The position numbers were made by a program, and so were the translations under genes. Below are positions 45,966-58,803 of a DNA stretch of 64,000 nucleotides, piece by piece. This DNA is from Dermatemys mawii. Taxonomy: Eukaryota > Chordata > Testudines > Dermatemydidae. Position 1 is the first letter of the stretch. Each line of letters starts with the position of its first letter. The notes under the pieces were generated by a model. That model ran no database searches and was not told the DNA's origin. It saw only the letters and a list, made by a program, of their open reading frames with translations. The stretch lies in the NCBI GenBank assembly GCA_007922305.1, contig ML677334.1, positions 55,540,720 through 55,604,719 of the forward strand, in the 5' to 3' direction.

Positions 45966-46396
45966 TAGAGATGGCCCTGAATCAGAACTACAGAGACAAA
46001 GAATCTAGAATTTCGGAACATCCTCTACTTCAGTGGTTCTCATACTTGTGTACTTGTGACCCCTTTCATATAGCACCCCTTTGAGTGTGCCCCCCTTTAT
46101 CAATTAAAAACACTTTTTAATATATTTAACACCATTATAAATGCTGGAAGCAAAACGGAGTTTGGGGTGGAGGCTGACAGCTTGTGAGCCCCCATGTAAT
46201 AACCTCATGACCCCCTGAGGGGTCCCAACCCCCAGTTTGAGAACCCCTGCTCTACCTGATACAGGGATGGATTCATTAGAAACAACGATGGTAGATTAGA
46301 GAAAGTCTGAATCCCGATCCAGGTTCAAATCCAGCCTCTGACACAATCAACGCTGAAAAGTGCAAATCTGAACTTTGCTGTTCGGGCCCATCTCTA
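45966..46396. mobile_element. MITE with TA flanks (TAGAGATGGGC type), split by a hAT
   Basis: Ends TAGAGATGGCCCTGAATCAG and TTCGGGCCCATCTCTA are inverted with TA on each edge. 'gatccaggttcaaatccagc' and 'aatctgaactttgctgttcg' are typical inner words. A 219-bp hAT lies inside, so the MITE is the older of the two. Confidence 0.65.
46031..46249. mobile_element. non-autonomous hAT element inside a MITE, near-perfect TSD
   Basis: Ends CAGTGGTTCTCATACTTGTG and CCCAGTTTGAGAACCCCTG, flanks CTCTACTT (46023-46030) and CTCTACCT (46250-46257), 7 of 8. The interior ('cattataaatgctggaagca', 'aacctcatgaccccctgagg') is the reverse of 9439-9668, so both belong to one family. Confidence 0.85.
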
Positions 46397-49045
46397 GCTA
46401 TAAGAACTATGGAAGAGGGAAGATACTGTACCCTTTGGTGGCATCAGAAGGCCAAAAATTGGGGACTTGGCCTAACTTCCATTCTTGTGCCCTTTCACTG
46501 CTCTGTGAAATATGATGATAATAATTTTGGCCTTTCTAACCTACAGTACCATGACTAATCCACGAATCCAGAGCTCCTGCTTCCCATGTCCCTACTCTAA
46601 TCATGACATCATTCTGGCTGCTAAACTTCCCCAAAGGCTGCACATTGGGATGCTACTGCTCCTGAGAGAGCAGGAAGGGGTTACGTGAGACAGCCTTAAG
46701 GTGCTCCCTCCCCATACCGGGTGTGAACGTGCTATATCTAGTAGTAGAAATGAATAGTTTCAGAATCAAAGAACAACGCAGAGCCTGCACGTTTGGCTGG
46801 CTGTAAAAGAAAGTGCTGGTCCCAAGCCCTGGCAACTGGAACACAGAAATGCAAACTGAAAGGAACAAAAGCTTGCCTCTTTTCTCTTCCCTTTATCTGT
46901 TTATTCAGTTAGTTAATCTGGTCTGTGGGCGGTGTCTATTCTGAGTCAATCCCAAGCTACTGTAACCTTTAATAAGACAGGAGCAATAGCTGCGCACAAT
47001 GGACGCTTATTACACAGACAACACCAGACTACTAGTTTGCTTTTTAAAAAGATGGATGCAGACTAACAATTTACAGAGTACACAACGATATAGCTTAAAT
47101 CGCAACAGGGTTGACGCGGCCATCCATCCTTTTAGGGTAGATGCATTGAGCGCCATGTAGTTTACTGGGTCTAGGTCTTGCAGATGAGACCTTAAAACGA
47201 GAGGTCCCGACTCTTTTCCAGAAGTGGAGGGTTGCCTGAAGATCTTAGGCTAACACGTCTTTCTTTTGCTGTTATACAGTGTGCTGCCCTCCAGCCCAAA
47301 GGTTACTACGGTGCCCTGTGTAGACAGTGTATTAAGGGCTTCAGGAAGCCCCTACGTTAAAAATAAAAGATTGTTGCCCTGCATTTGCAAATCATTGCGG
47401 TAGATGCACTAGTAAAATCTGCTGCTGAGCTTCCTGGCGCTCAGCTCTCTTGCTTTACAGCGTCTTCATCCTGAACTGATCCCCTACCACTAGGAAACCT
47501 GAGATTTATGAACTTGAAAAGAAGAGAGAAAATGAATCCCTATAAAATCCCTTTAAAAATCAGAATCCTCCTAAAGGAGAGAAATACAGGGATGCCACTG
47601 CATTGGGCACTATTAAGGGGACTACTAAGGACATGTTCTCAGCAGGCAATGACTCCAATGCGATGTTTTTGAGAGCTAAATTGGTGGCATAACTGAGTAT
47701 TTCCAGCACTGATTATCTGCTTCTCTTTAGGTAGCCAGGCCCAGCACTAATCTCAAGGATAGCAGTGGCAGCACATATTCCAGTGGCTTCTTGACAGTTA
47801 AAGGGCTAATGATGTAAGACCCAGCACAGCCAGTCATGCCAGATTTCTCTAAGACATGGAGCGTATGTGAGGCTGGTAAGTCAAGTGCCAGCTCTGGCTG
47901 ATGCCCAAACATCAGCTGAGAACTGGCAAACTCACAGCTGGATGCCAGGCCACTTCACTTGTGCATTAGTAAAACAAAGTGATTGTTAAAGGTATAAGAA
48001 TGTGTTTGGTGTTTAATCTTCATGAAAACTAATGTGATGTCACAGACATTCTTTTCACTCATCTGTATCTTGTTATAATGTAATAGCAAATGTAGATTGT
48101 TTATATCCCACAACTAAATAACCCATCCAATGAGAAAGAAGACTTGTGTAATGCAAATGAAGAATTTTAACAGCAAAGTGCTGATTTCAAAGCAAAGGGT
48201 CACTGCAATCAGCAACCAAAGACACTAAATGCATTTCTCACCCTGTCAAAGATAGCGCCCATTTGGGTAGTGTGTCTGCCAGCTTGTTTTCTGTGAGAAG
48301 AAGCTCTAAGTATGGACACAAGAAAAAAGTTCATCATCTCTGGACTGTTTTGGATTCTAAAAGGGAGGAATAACTGAACAAGAAGACTGAGATCCCCAGA
48401 GTTATTCTGAGTAGCCGTAAGAGACATTTGGGAAACTGGCAGATTACTACATCTCTGCTACCAGTTAGAATTATAGACTGAGACTCATCTGTACATATAT
48501 TTTACCTGCTTTAACCTCTCCATAAATCTCATTTCTTTTTCTAGCTTATAAACCTTTAGTTAGCGACCTATAGAATTGATTGTCAGCATTGTCTTTAGTG
48601 TGAGATCCAGGATGCAACTTGACCTAGGTGACTGACTGGCCTCTTGGGAATAACCTGGAATATTTGTGATTGTTGGGTGTAAGTGACCATTTATCACATA
48701 GTCCAGCTTGTCTGGATGGCAAGATTGACTGGAGTGTCTAAGGCAACTGTCTGTAACTCCCTTATAAGACTCCTGTAGTATTTTGGGAGTTCATATTTGG
48801 TACCGGTTTGGTGAGATCTAACTATAGAACATACCATCAATTTGGGGTATCTGCCTTGCTTTTGACAGTCAGCTCTGAAGCTGGCACTCATGGTTGTGAG
48901 CCACTCCAAACAGTGTGACAACACACGTACCAGGGAAGGGGGCTGAAGGAGGAGCTTTTAATCTACTAAGTCGTGGCACAAAGAGTTTTGTTGGTATAAA
49001 TACAGCTGTGAGAAAGAGAGTGCTTATTGTTTATTATGTCCATGT
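46397..49045. other. unique sequence, no gene seen
   Basis: No clear repeat. Frames at 46653-46868, 47727-47912, 48209-48427 and 48694-48924 (all minus) have no recognised domain. Confidence 0.4.
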
Positions 49046-49049
49046 AGGC

Positions 49050-49188
49050 TAGATTTTCAAAAGAGCTCCATTTCAATGTAGGCACCTATTTGAAGTGGCC
49101 AGAACTCAGCATCCAGCACTTCCCATTGCGAACACCACAAATAATGGGAGGTGCTCGCTGTTGGGCTCTTTTGTAAATCTGCCCATAT
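49050..49188. repeat. short palindromic repeat
   Basis: 'agattttcaaaagagctcca' at the left and 'gggctcttttgtaaatct' at the right are inverted. The centre has 'aggcacctatttgaagtggc' and 'gggaggtgctcgctgttggg'. This is an old non-coding palindromic repeat type, and related words occur at 18425-18520 and 60230-60460. Confidence 0.5.
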
Positions 49189-49409
49189 AATTTTGAGCAG
49201 CAGCCATTCGGTTGGCTCAGCAATTCTACACACCTTTTAAAAAAAACTGAAAAGGAAAAAGTGTTTACTAATTTGATGACATTTACCTTTCCTCAGCCAC
49301 ATTCCAGCATACATTTATACTTATAAAGGATAGAGTTAGCAACTGTATTTGTTTTCTGTTTTGATTGCAGAAACATCAGGGTAGATGCATTGTGAAAGTG
49401 GCCTGGATT

Positions 49410-49607
49410 CAGGGCCGGCTCTAACCTTTTTGCTGTCCCCAAGCAAAAAAAAGAAAAAAAGAAAAAATGTGGCCCGAGTGCAGCTGAAGAAAAATAAAGG
49501 TGGGGGGCAGCCAGAATGTGCCACCCCAAGATTGGCCAGAATGCTGCCCCTTAAAATGTGTCTTCCCAAGCACATGCTTCCTCAGCTGGTGCTTGGAGCT
49601 GACCCTG
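49410..49607. mobile_element. non-autonomous hAT-like element, perfect 8-bp TSD
   Basis: Ends CAGGGCCGGCTCTAACCTTT and GCTTGGAGCTGACCCTG, flanks CCTGGATT at 49402-49409 and 49608-49615. 'gctgtccccaagca' and 'gcttggagc' near the ends are also inverted. An A-rich run at 49445-49468 lies inside it. Confidence 0.85.
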
Positions 49608-49615
49608 CCTGGATT

Positions 49616-51240
49616 GAATCCCTATTGTATTCCTAAATACTGTTGTACAGTAACATTCCTCCTGTTAATTGATAACTAGATGCAGTCTTTTGAATGGTGG
49701 GGAGTTTTTGAAGAGCTATGATGTAGCTTTATAATTTTCCCATTGAATAATACCCTCCCCCGCCACACACACACACACACACCTTGCCCAAATGTGACTA
49801 CTTCATCAGCACTTCCCTGGCTGCGTACGAATGGTGTCTTGCCTGTTAAGGATGTTCATACAGAAGAAGCGCAAATAGGGGCCTGCTCTCACTTTCTACA
49901 GAGCTCAAACTCCTTGTCCCCCACTCGTAACCTCCCCTATATCTCTGCCTTAATTCCTTCCTGAACTCTTCCCAAGTTTAGCCTCCTTATTCCTTTTTCC
50001 TTTGTATAGGTCTCTACTCCCAGTTCTGCACCCTGTTTGGTGTCCTGCCTTCTCCTTGAAACTACCTTCTTTCCCTTGTGCACCAAATAAACCTCCCTGC
50101 TAATCACTTAGGTCTCTACCTTAGAACACATTTCTCCCCGGAAGCCTGGCAGTGATTATCGCTCAGAGATATCTGCCTTGCTCCCAGCCTGGATCTCCCA
50201 CCTGTGCATTTATTGTCTGTGTTTGATTTAGGCTGCAGCCCTTTGGGGCATGGCCTTAAAGGGACTATGCTTAGTAAGTAATTACAAACAGCAGGTCAGT
50301 TTTAATATTACTTTAGATTAGATCAAGAGGCTTTCACCTGGGGGGCATAGTTCTGCTTGGTTTGCCTTTCCATTCTCGTTTTTCTACCAAGCAAGATGGA
50401 CATTTTATAAACGTGAACTTTAAACTGAGCGCAATGCTGAACAGGCAGCTCCAGGAGCAGCAGCAGCATGTCTTGTCATTCACAGCTTCATGTTGCCTTC
50501 ACTATCCCGGTGTTACCAATCTCCACAACATATACACACACATACTCATACACCCTGCGATTTGAGGGCAATTTACTTGCCTCCTCCAGAAGAAGCTCCT
50601 GATGGCTCAGAAAATATCAAGCTGAGCGGTAACCTGATGCTGCAGTTCTGCTTTCTGCCACTAGATGCCACTGGTAGCCTGAGCTCCTGGAGTCGGGCCG
50701 AAGTGCAAGTTGCCACCATCAGAGGGTGCCGTAGAGCTAGTAGGTTTCCCTGCTGCAGAGCAAGAAAGCAGCAGGGCTTGGGACAGTTTTAGTCATTCTC
50801 ATTCAATCGCCGTAGAGTGCTACACTGGGGAGGAACAAAGCTGCAGGATGGGGTGGGGCAGAAAGGCAGGACCACTTGCATCCTCCCTCCAGCTTGACTG
50901 CACCTCCCCTGACCTCTACTGCTTCTGGGTCCTATATGTGGGCAGGAGGAGAGACAGGGACAGTATAAGGGAAGGGACCAAGGATAGTATCCCAGAGGGA
51001 GAAGCAGCAGGCAGAGGGTCAAGGACAGTGTCTGGGGTGGTGAGTAGAAAGCTGCAGCCAGTCACTGGGGTGCAGCATGGAAAGAGTTGCTGGGCACAGA
51101 AAGGTGCTGGGAATGCTCTTCCCAGCTGCCAAAAATAAAAGAGAAGCCAACAGTTCAGTGCACATGTATGGTTTTGGTACAGAGCTGGTTGAATTTCCTG
51201 AACTCTTGCACACAAAAAGGGCAATACCCATGAGAGCTCA
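49616..51240. other. mostly unique; (CA)n and old C-rich tail
   Basis: (CA)n at about 49764-49783. 49900-50280 is C/T-rich and may be an old LINE-type tail ('gtttgatttaggctgcagcc', 'ctttggggcatggcc'). Overlapping frames at 50490-51283 on both strands show no domain. A second short CA run lies at about 50530. Confidence 0.35.
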
Positions 51241-51248
51241 ACATTCAG

Positions 51249-51340
51249 GGTACGTCTATACTACCCGCCAGATCAGTGGGTAGTGATCAAGCTATCAGGG
51301 ATTGATTTATCGAGTCTAGTGTAGTGTAGGAAATGGATTT
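51249..51340 (+). mobile_element. Harbinger-like MITE fragment
   Basis: 'cagggtacgtctatactacc' followed by 'gtgggtagtgatcaagctat' and 'gattgatttatcgagtctag' is the left half of the family seen complete at 36245-36848. The right half is missing. Confidence 0.5.
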
Positions 51341-53520
51341 TAAGAGAGCTCATGATTGTTAAGCCAAGCTCAGAATTTGTGGTCCATCTTCTGATATATT
51401 TTTTTTGAACTTGCAACATTGGTAAGACCATTAACCTTCTGTCCATCTGGTACCATGCATGAGGATGCGTGATTCAGCTGCTGCCCAGCTTACCTCTTTT
51501 GCACCATATGACTGTATGGTGGGTTGTCCTCCCCCATGCTGCCTGTCTGTCTGTCTCATTGTTCAATGTTCTTTTTCTGCTGCTTAATTTAACAGTTCAG
51601 AATCTAGCTGTAAATATGTGCTTTTGTAGCCAATCACATTTCCAAATATTTTATTCCCTGACTTTTTTTTTTTTTTTTTTTTGAGATGCACCACATCTCT
51701 GGAAGACTCAGCTTGTGTCAGTTACCAGAACAACAGCCTTCCATCTATGGCTAGTAGCGAAGAGATTGATGCAACAGTCATAGCTGACAGGAATGGGAAC
51801 AATCTACACCTCTGTAATATCTCAAGTGGACTAATATAACAGGTTCCATGTGATTGCAACTTGCCCACCTTCTGGGATGAGCTGACAAGAGAGAACAGCA
51901 GTTTTGCTCCACTCCTGGCATTGGCTGCATGTCGGCTCTTGGGAGAAATTGAAGATAGTGGTTACTATGTATGAAGCCCTAAATCGTACTGTCCCCAGAT
52001 TACTTTAAGGATGCATCACTATTTCTTAATTCCATTTCTCTGGAAAGCTGGCAATCACTGTATCAAGGGCGAAGCTTCCGGAAGCGGGACACCACACTCC
52101 TGGTAACAGCCCCAACCCTCTTCACTAGTCTAACTACCCTCTTCACTCCCTACAGAAGTATGCTTAAACATGAACGTGGTTACAGTTAAGGAGGAGCTGC
52201 AAGACACACCTTTTTGCTCAGGTCTTCCCATCGACTTCAACTATGAAATTCTGGATTGCTAGCTGATGGGTCACATTACAAGCTGTGAGCAGCAGTGGTG
52301 CACGATTTCTCTCCCCCTGCGCCCCCCACCCTGAAATTAAATTGCTTCTTTTTATGCCTGCTTGTCTTGCTCTGTGGCTGTGTGGATACACATATACTTA
52401 CATGCATCTGTATTTTGGAATGGGAAGGAGACAGAGTTAAGTAATATTGGTTTCAGGGGTAAAAGAAGAACAGGCCCCAAATACACAAGAAAGGTCCTGA
52501 GGTTCTTTTACCTATGTAGATTTGTGTGTTCTACCACATCTGTCACAGCCTCATAATAAAGGCAATGCTGCTAAAACTTCAAGTGGGTGCTGATTTCTCC
52601 TCATTTCTGCTAGAAATGTTGGAAAGGGTCCCATTTAGAGAAAACTGTAAACTTTCACTGCTTCACCGCTTTCCCAAAATGCTTTTTTGCTGCCCAAGTT
52701 TCAAGCACAAGATTCTTGGGCAAACAAGGGTTGCTTGAGTCTGTTCTGACTTTGATGCTAAACTGATTGCACTGCAGCTGAACTTGAAGGTCAAATGAAG
52801 GTAGAGGCTCTGCAAAACAGCATGATTCTGCACCCAATTGCAAACTAATTGGGAAGGAAATAGTTTCAGACTGTGGCCTGATACCCTAAACCTCACAAGG
52901 ACAAAAGCTTCTAATCATTTAAAGGACTTGCATTGTTTGAGTAGTGTAAACAAAAGAAATGAACCACCCTCCTGGGATGTGATATTCTATTAGCAGATAT
53001 TACCATCCTTGTTTTTATCCACTCCTATGCCACAAACCATGAACATGTGCTCTATGTCCTCAGGCACTCATTGGTTAATTTACTTGTGCAACATAAGACA
53101 ACAAAAAACAATACATTACACAACAGTACAACCAGAATAAAGAACTGCACTATTTCTTTGTGGTTTCATAATTTTTTGTTTTTTCTTAGCTATGTATAAC
53201 ATGAAACTACAGGTGAAGTACAGTCCAATACATTAATAAATCTTATGAGGAAAACTAATTAAAACAAATTAACAAATATTAATTCATCTGAGTCTCCACA
53301 GCTTACTTAAAATCAATCAATGCGCAATTAATTGGACGGTGAGCTCCTGTTTCTTTATGCGGCATATGTAACTAATATCATTCAATCCTCAAGCTGTTAA
53401 ATCTCTTTAGTTCCATCTAAAAAGTGTTAAATGTGTACTGGACTTCAGGTTTCTCAGCTTATTTCTGCTCAGATAGCATGGTGATGGGCACTCTAGAAAT
53501 AAGGGAAAGATATGCACTGT
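51341..53520. other. unique sequence, no gene seen
   Basis: T-run at 51663-51682, short CTGT repeat at about 51541-51556. 52085-52260 may be an old LINE-type tail. Frames at 52362-52738 (plus) and 52655-52896 (minus) have no domain. Confidence 0.4.
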
Positions 53521-53524
53521 AACT

Positions 53525-53750
53525 AGAACCAGTTGGAAAATCATAAGTATTTTCTGCAAAAAAGATCAGAAAAACAGTTTAATTTTTTTCTTGGATATTT
53601 TTTCATTTTCAAAAGCTAAATTTTTTTTGCGGGGGGGTTGGTAAAAAATGGAATGCTTAAGATAGTAATTTTTTACTTAAAAAGATCTTTTTCAAAGAGT
53701 TTTGACTAAAAAAATGTTAACTAACTTTAAGTGAAACTCTGTCCAATGCA
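53525..53750. mobile_element. AT-rich MITE fragment
   Basis: 'ctagaaccagttggaaaatc' resembles the TAGAGCTGGCCAGGAA end at 35372. The rest is T-rich then A-rich ('ttttttcttggatatttttt', 'aaaatgttaactaac'). The right end is unclear. Confidence 0.35.
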
Positions 53751-54670
53751 TCTTTTGGTAATAAGATGCAAAGAATTTAAACTGAGCTTGAATAAGGGAG
53801 ATTGCAAGGGGAGAAACTCAAGGCACATTTTGGACAGAGAAAGTTAATCACTGCTACAACCTTTTCTTGAGATTTCAGAGTATGTGTAGAGTCTCATTTT
53901 CTTCTTCATCATTTTACATTGGTGGGTTTCCACTGGTTTCAGTGGAATTGCCCTGGCATAAAATGGGATAAACAGCGAAGAATAAGGCCCTGTAGTCTTT
54001 AAACAGCTTGAACTGCAGTAGGCATTGTGTCTTTTTGGTCATTTAGAATACTCCCACCTGTTCTATTCTTATCTGGGTTTATAAAGCACTCAAGAAACCA
54101 CTGGGCTTGAGAATTTCGCTTTTTAAAAAGACACCAGTTTCTCAGCTTGTGCTGGTGTTTTGTGTGAGTAAGGCCTGCAAGACTTGGCTGTGAGTTGGCT
54201 CATGATACAAGTTTGAGCTTTCAAGATATATAGTGGTAAAAAGGGGAAGGGGAAAACATTTTCTTGGATTTTCTTCCCTGAAGAAAAGTATTTTCTCTAT
54301 GTTGAGATTGCTGAAGTATTGCTACAGAAGGAGCATTCTGATAGAGGAGGCAGCCTTCTCCTTTCAAGTGAAAATTATTTAACACACATGGGGGCGAGGA
54401 TCTCACCCAGTTCCAGGCCCTATATGCCAGGTAAAAAAGGCTGCAGTGAGATTACTGGGCTATATAAATCATGGATCAGGTCAGAGGAGGATTCCCCCAG
54501 AGCAGGAACAAGTCTATAAGGCTGTTTATTGAGAACAATTTCGCAAGCCACACTGTAGGTTGGGTTGGGACAGGAGGGTAGGAGGAACATGTCAAGGGAG
54601 GAGACACTGGCCATCCCTAGATGGCTGCAATAACTTAGACAGCTCCCCAAGTCTCTCTAACTTATGCTGG
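53751..54670. other. unique sequence, no gene seen
   Basis: 53920-53990 ('ggtgggtttccactggtttc', 'agtggaattgccctggcata') may be a short palindromic repeat. No gene. Confidence 0.35.
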
Positions 54671-54676
54671 GGGCCT

Positions 54677-54715
54677 CTCCAACCTCTTCAGCAACCTCTT
54701 CAGCAACCTCTTCAG
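54677..54715. repeat. 12-bp tandem repeat, three copies
   Basis: AACCTCTTCAGC appears three times in a row (the last with G at its end). It gives the LLKRLLKRL run on the minus strand, an artefact of the repeat. Confidence 0.85.
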
Positions 54716-54744
54716 GAGGGCACAAAGGTGGCTTAAAGCCACTA

Positions 54745-55176
54745 TGACAGAGTGCTGGGAATCAGAAACTGAACCAGCACTCTGGTCACTGTTTAACCAA
54801 TTAGGGCCCTGCAGAGGGTCTAATGGAGAAGAATTCCTGATTACCAACTCAGATTGGGGTTGGGTAGCTAATTAGCCCATTAACAAGGAGGCTGGATAAA
54901 AGAATACAGGAAGGAAGTGCAAAGAGGGAGAAGTAGAAGAGGGGGGCAGGCTATTAGGGCCTGATAAAAGGGAGTTCTCTGGGAGGAGATGCCATTTCTC
55001 TCTTTGCCTCTGGAGAAGGGGTAGTAAAACAGGAGGACATTGTAAATACTGTGACTGCACTAGTATGTAGTGGACTGAAACGCTGTAAATAAATTGCAGA
55101 GTGGTATCTACAGAAGAGAAGGTCCCTGAATGGTCTGTGAAAAGAAAAGTGGATTGGACTAGAAAGTTCCCTGTCA
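54745..55176 (+). mobile_element. candidate solo LTR, 432 bp
   Basis: Begins TGACAG and ends CTGTCA (TG...CA with a 6-bp inverted end). It contains a TATA-like GGATAAAAG at 54894 and AATAAA at 55088, in the order expected of U3-R-U5 in the plus orientation. No internal retroviral or Gypsy genes lie on either side, so it would be a solo LTR. No clear target duplication: flanks are CCACTA and CAGCTA. Confidence 0.5.
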
Positions 55177-58100
55177 CAGCTACTTTAGCTCCTTCCTCCG
55201 CCTAGGCTGTGAGTTCTGTGCTGCCCCTCTTAGAAATGCAGCACAGAATTTCATCTGTCTCAGAAAAAAAGAAAAATCCTGCAATAAGGGTACTCTTTAG
55301 GGGACTTGCCCTATGCCTTTCACATTCCTATTGAAAATGTTACGGCGGAGAGACACAATCCTAAAACATACCAGCACTTGTAGATGCTCAAAGAACAAGC
55401 CATTTCTTTGACTTTTCTCTTTTAATCTAATCACTCTCTCTAGGAGCTTTTATGATCCTTGGTACGCTAGTACTTTTGTTTCATGCAATGGGAAAAATGC
55501 TGGGGCCTACTTTGGTCACTATGTAGCACTAACAGAGTACAAAGTGACCTGAAATCTGCCTTAAAGGGACATCCTGGGATTCCTCCCTGCTAGAGAGATC
55601 CTTTACCGATTGTAAAGATGACAGAGCTGGCTTAATCCCAGCCCCTTCACACCCATGCCCTGTAGAAGGTGCGTCATGTCCATTTGAGGGCAGAGAGGAG
55701 CATCACTGCAGCCAGAATTTGCCAGTTCCTGGCCAGTGAGGGCAGTTCTAGCATGTGTAAATTAAAGCAGCCCAATGGTAGCTTTAACTTGTGCCAGCCA
55801 TGGATCAGGAGGAGCAAAAAGGTGGCATAAGGCCACCTTTCCACCTCCTTTCTATGAGTAATCTAAAGGTTTTCCTGGGTTATGGAAGATTCTGTTTAAG
55901 ATGAAGCTTGTGCTGTAAATGCTCAGCAGGCATCGAGCTTTTGAAAAGAATGGCTCCATTCCGGGGTGGGTGGGGATTGTTCCTACTTAAAAGGAATAAT
56001 CCCTGTTCTTTTTAACCCAAAAGCGGGGCGGGGGGAAAGTAGTATTTTCTCTCTCCGTGATCTCTTCAAAATGCATTTCATTGGGGGGTTAAAACTATAT
56101 CTCTATTTCCTCCCCAGATGTCTTTATTAATAGCCTTCAAGTATTGGCATCCCTAGGCCATGTACAGAAGCAGCTCCGGACATGCTAGGGGCTTCATGGC
56201 ACTCAAGGAGATAAGACAGTTTAGTTTAACACAACACGAATGATTCCAGCCTCAAGTCCCCATCAAAGAGATTTACAGCTGTTTTAAAAAGACAGTAATG
56301 TTGACATGACTGGTGAAAGAATGCATGAAACTGCACTCAATAAAAGGTCTGGTATTAACAAGTAAATAAATTTTGGGAACACAATATATAGATAAGCTGT
56401 TATTTCTTTTATTTTTTTAGTTAATACAGCATCCTAATTTTAAGCCATTAAAAATGTTTGTGCTTTTGAAATTAATAGTCAGTTCCCCACAAGAAAGACA
56501 CATCCTCTAGTTAAAACAATTAGCAAAACAGACAGTGAAAAAGATCATCTTTGTCACCATTTAGGACCAATTGAATATATTTTGGCCCTAATATTTGACA
56601 ATGCACAGATCCTCTTCTCTGCTTTTCCTTAAGGGGCTTCTTTTCTGTGCTGACTTTGTTGTCCCTTATTTATTCATTTTGTTAAGGCACAGCCTTGTAA
56701 GAGCCTTCCTGCTCAGGACCTTACTGAATCAGGCCCTACAGGAAGAGCCATCCTGCTTTTAAAATGGACGGAAGGAAATTAAAAAGGCAATGCCACCCCT
56801 TGTAACTGGTGAATCTGCCGACACGCTACTGAAGTGATCATCTGCAATCTGCAGCAAGTAATTATGGGTTGCCTCACCTGACTGAACTCCATGTGTCGGC
56901 ACAGACTGGTGGGAGGCACACCTTTCCTTATGTGCTGCTGCTGCCTAGGGACAGCAGGGGAGGGGGAGCTGATCATGTTTATTCCTTCACTACGAGGCGC
57001 ACAACCTGCTGGACAGGTGCTGGCTGTGCTGATGTCCATGGGCAATGGAGCCTGGTGGTCCTAGTAGCTGACATCTATATCTCCAGCTATCTGGATTTTT
57101 AAACTGACACAACATGAAGAACGTCACTCTCTGTTACCATATAGCCGTATCTGGTGGATATCCTTTAAGCACAATGCCTTGACCACGTCTGCCCTCCTTT
57201 CCTCAGCTGATGGATTGTGCCATGATGGGGAGGGTAGTGCTGTGAAATCTTTTGATCCTTTTATTTAGCCTCTAATTCAAATGCTCCCAGTCATCATTCT
57301 TATTAGAAACTGTCCCCAATTCTATAACTAGTTAAGCTGCTGTTCATACTCCAGCTTTAAAAGGCTGCTAATATTCTCTCTTTCTTAGGGCCCAATCCTA
57401 CTCCCATTATAAGCAGTGGGGGTGTGTGTTTGCCATTCATTTCATTGGAAACAGGACTGGAAATGTATTATTCTGTAAAGGCTTGGTCCTGTCATGGGCT
57501 ATGCACTCAATACCCACTGCAGTCAGCAGGAATGGAAGGCACTGTGCACCCCAGAGGATCAGACCCCACTTCCGTATTTCATATTTGTTCCTTTCAAAAT
57601 GCCTCTGAACAGGTACTAGAGGCATGTCTGCAATCTGTTTGGTCCAAATTTTAAATGATGTATAACCAAGCTTTTATAAAATCTAACAGCAATAGAAACG
57701 TTCCTGCACTACTCTTCAAATTCCAGTGGGAAAAAAAGGGGTTTTACATCACTGTGCATCCTTCTGCAGTCTTTGAACTCCAAATGTTGGAGCAGTAAGA
57801 ACAAGATCATGACTATAAACAGAAGCGAAGCTAGTCTGATTGATTTTCATTGCCCAAGCTATATTGAGGAAACAGTTAAACTGATTATACACCAAAAGAG
57901 TTGTACAAAGCAAATTATCTTTTTCACATATGGTTATTTTAGGTAGCACCTGAAACAACATTAGACAAAACATTTTCAATCTGGTGCAGGTATCGGAGTC
58001 CATTTCAGACAGACAACACTTTCTATTTTGGGGTTTCTGTCTGTCAGATATGACAAAGCTCTGTCCTTATCTTCGTGGATCCTGCATTTCCTGGCAGATT

Positions 58101-58795
58101 TCACTAGCCTCAGAGGCTCACCGTGACCCTCCACGTAGCCCTTCTCTCTCTCTCAATGCAAGTTCACAAACTATTGAGCCATTTTCATCATAAGCCAGTG
58201 AGGACAAGCATCCTTCCTGGCACAGTCTCTGTTGTCTTCCAATCTCAGTGATGAGTTAGGGGAGGCAGGAAAGGGGGAGCCTGGGCCTGCCTTCTACTCT
58301 GAGCTCCAGCCCAGGGACCCTAATAGTATCAGCTAAGATGGCTGACCTTTTAGCCACAAAACATAATACACTTCCCTGGGCTACTTCCCCACAGCAGTCC
58401 CCGCTTCTTCAAACTCCACTTCACCCTTACCTCAGGGCCTCCTTCCTTCTGTATGATATGTTGTCTACCACTCAGTCTCACCAACAGCACAACTTCCTTC
58501 CACAGCTCCTGACATCCACCCCCACCTAACTAACTGAGAGGTTTTTAACTGGTTTCACCCAATCCCTGATTGGCTTCAGGTATCCCAATCAGACTAGCTG
58601 TTTCTACTGCTATCTGGAAGGTTCCTAATTGGCCCCAGGTGTCTGGATTAACCTGGAACAACTGCCATTTGGCTCCAGTGGTACCAGGGTTTTGTTTAGC
58701 CTGGGACTAACATATCTGTTCTGTAGCACTTTCCCATAGCCATCTGGCCTTGCCCCATCACACAGGTCAGTCATTATCACCTGAAGTCAACACTG
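55177..58795. other. mostly unique sequence, no gene seen
   Basis: More than 3.5 kb without a clear repeat. 57385-57550 ('gcccaatcctactcccatta', 'ctgcagtcagcaggaatgga') may be an old palindromic repeat. 58080-58730 is C/T-richer. Frames in it (56779-57102, 57424-57654, 57749-58003, 58338-58529) overlap on both strands and lack domains. Confidence 0.35.
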
Positions 58796-58803
58796 GTCTA
58801 GGA

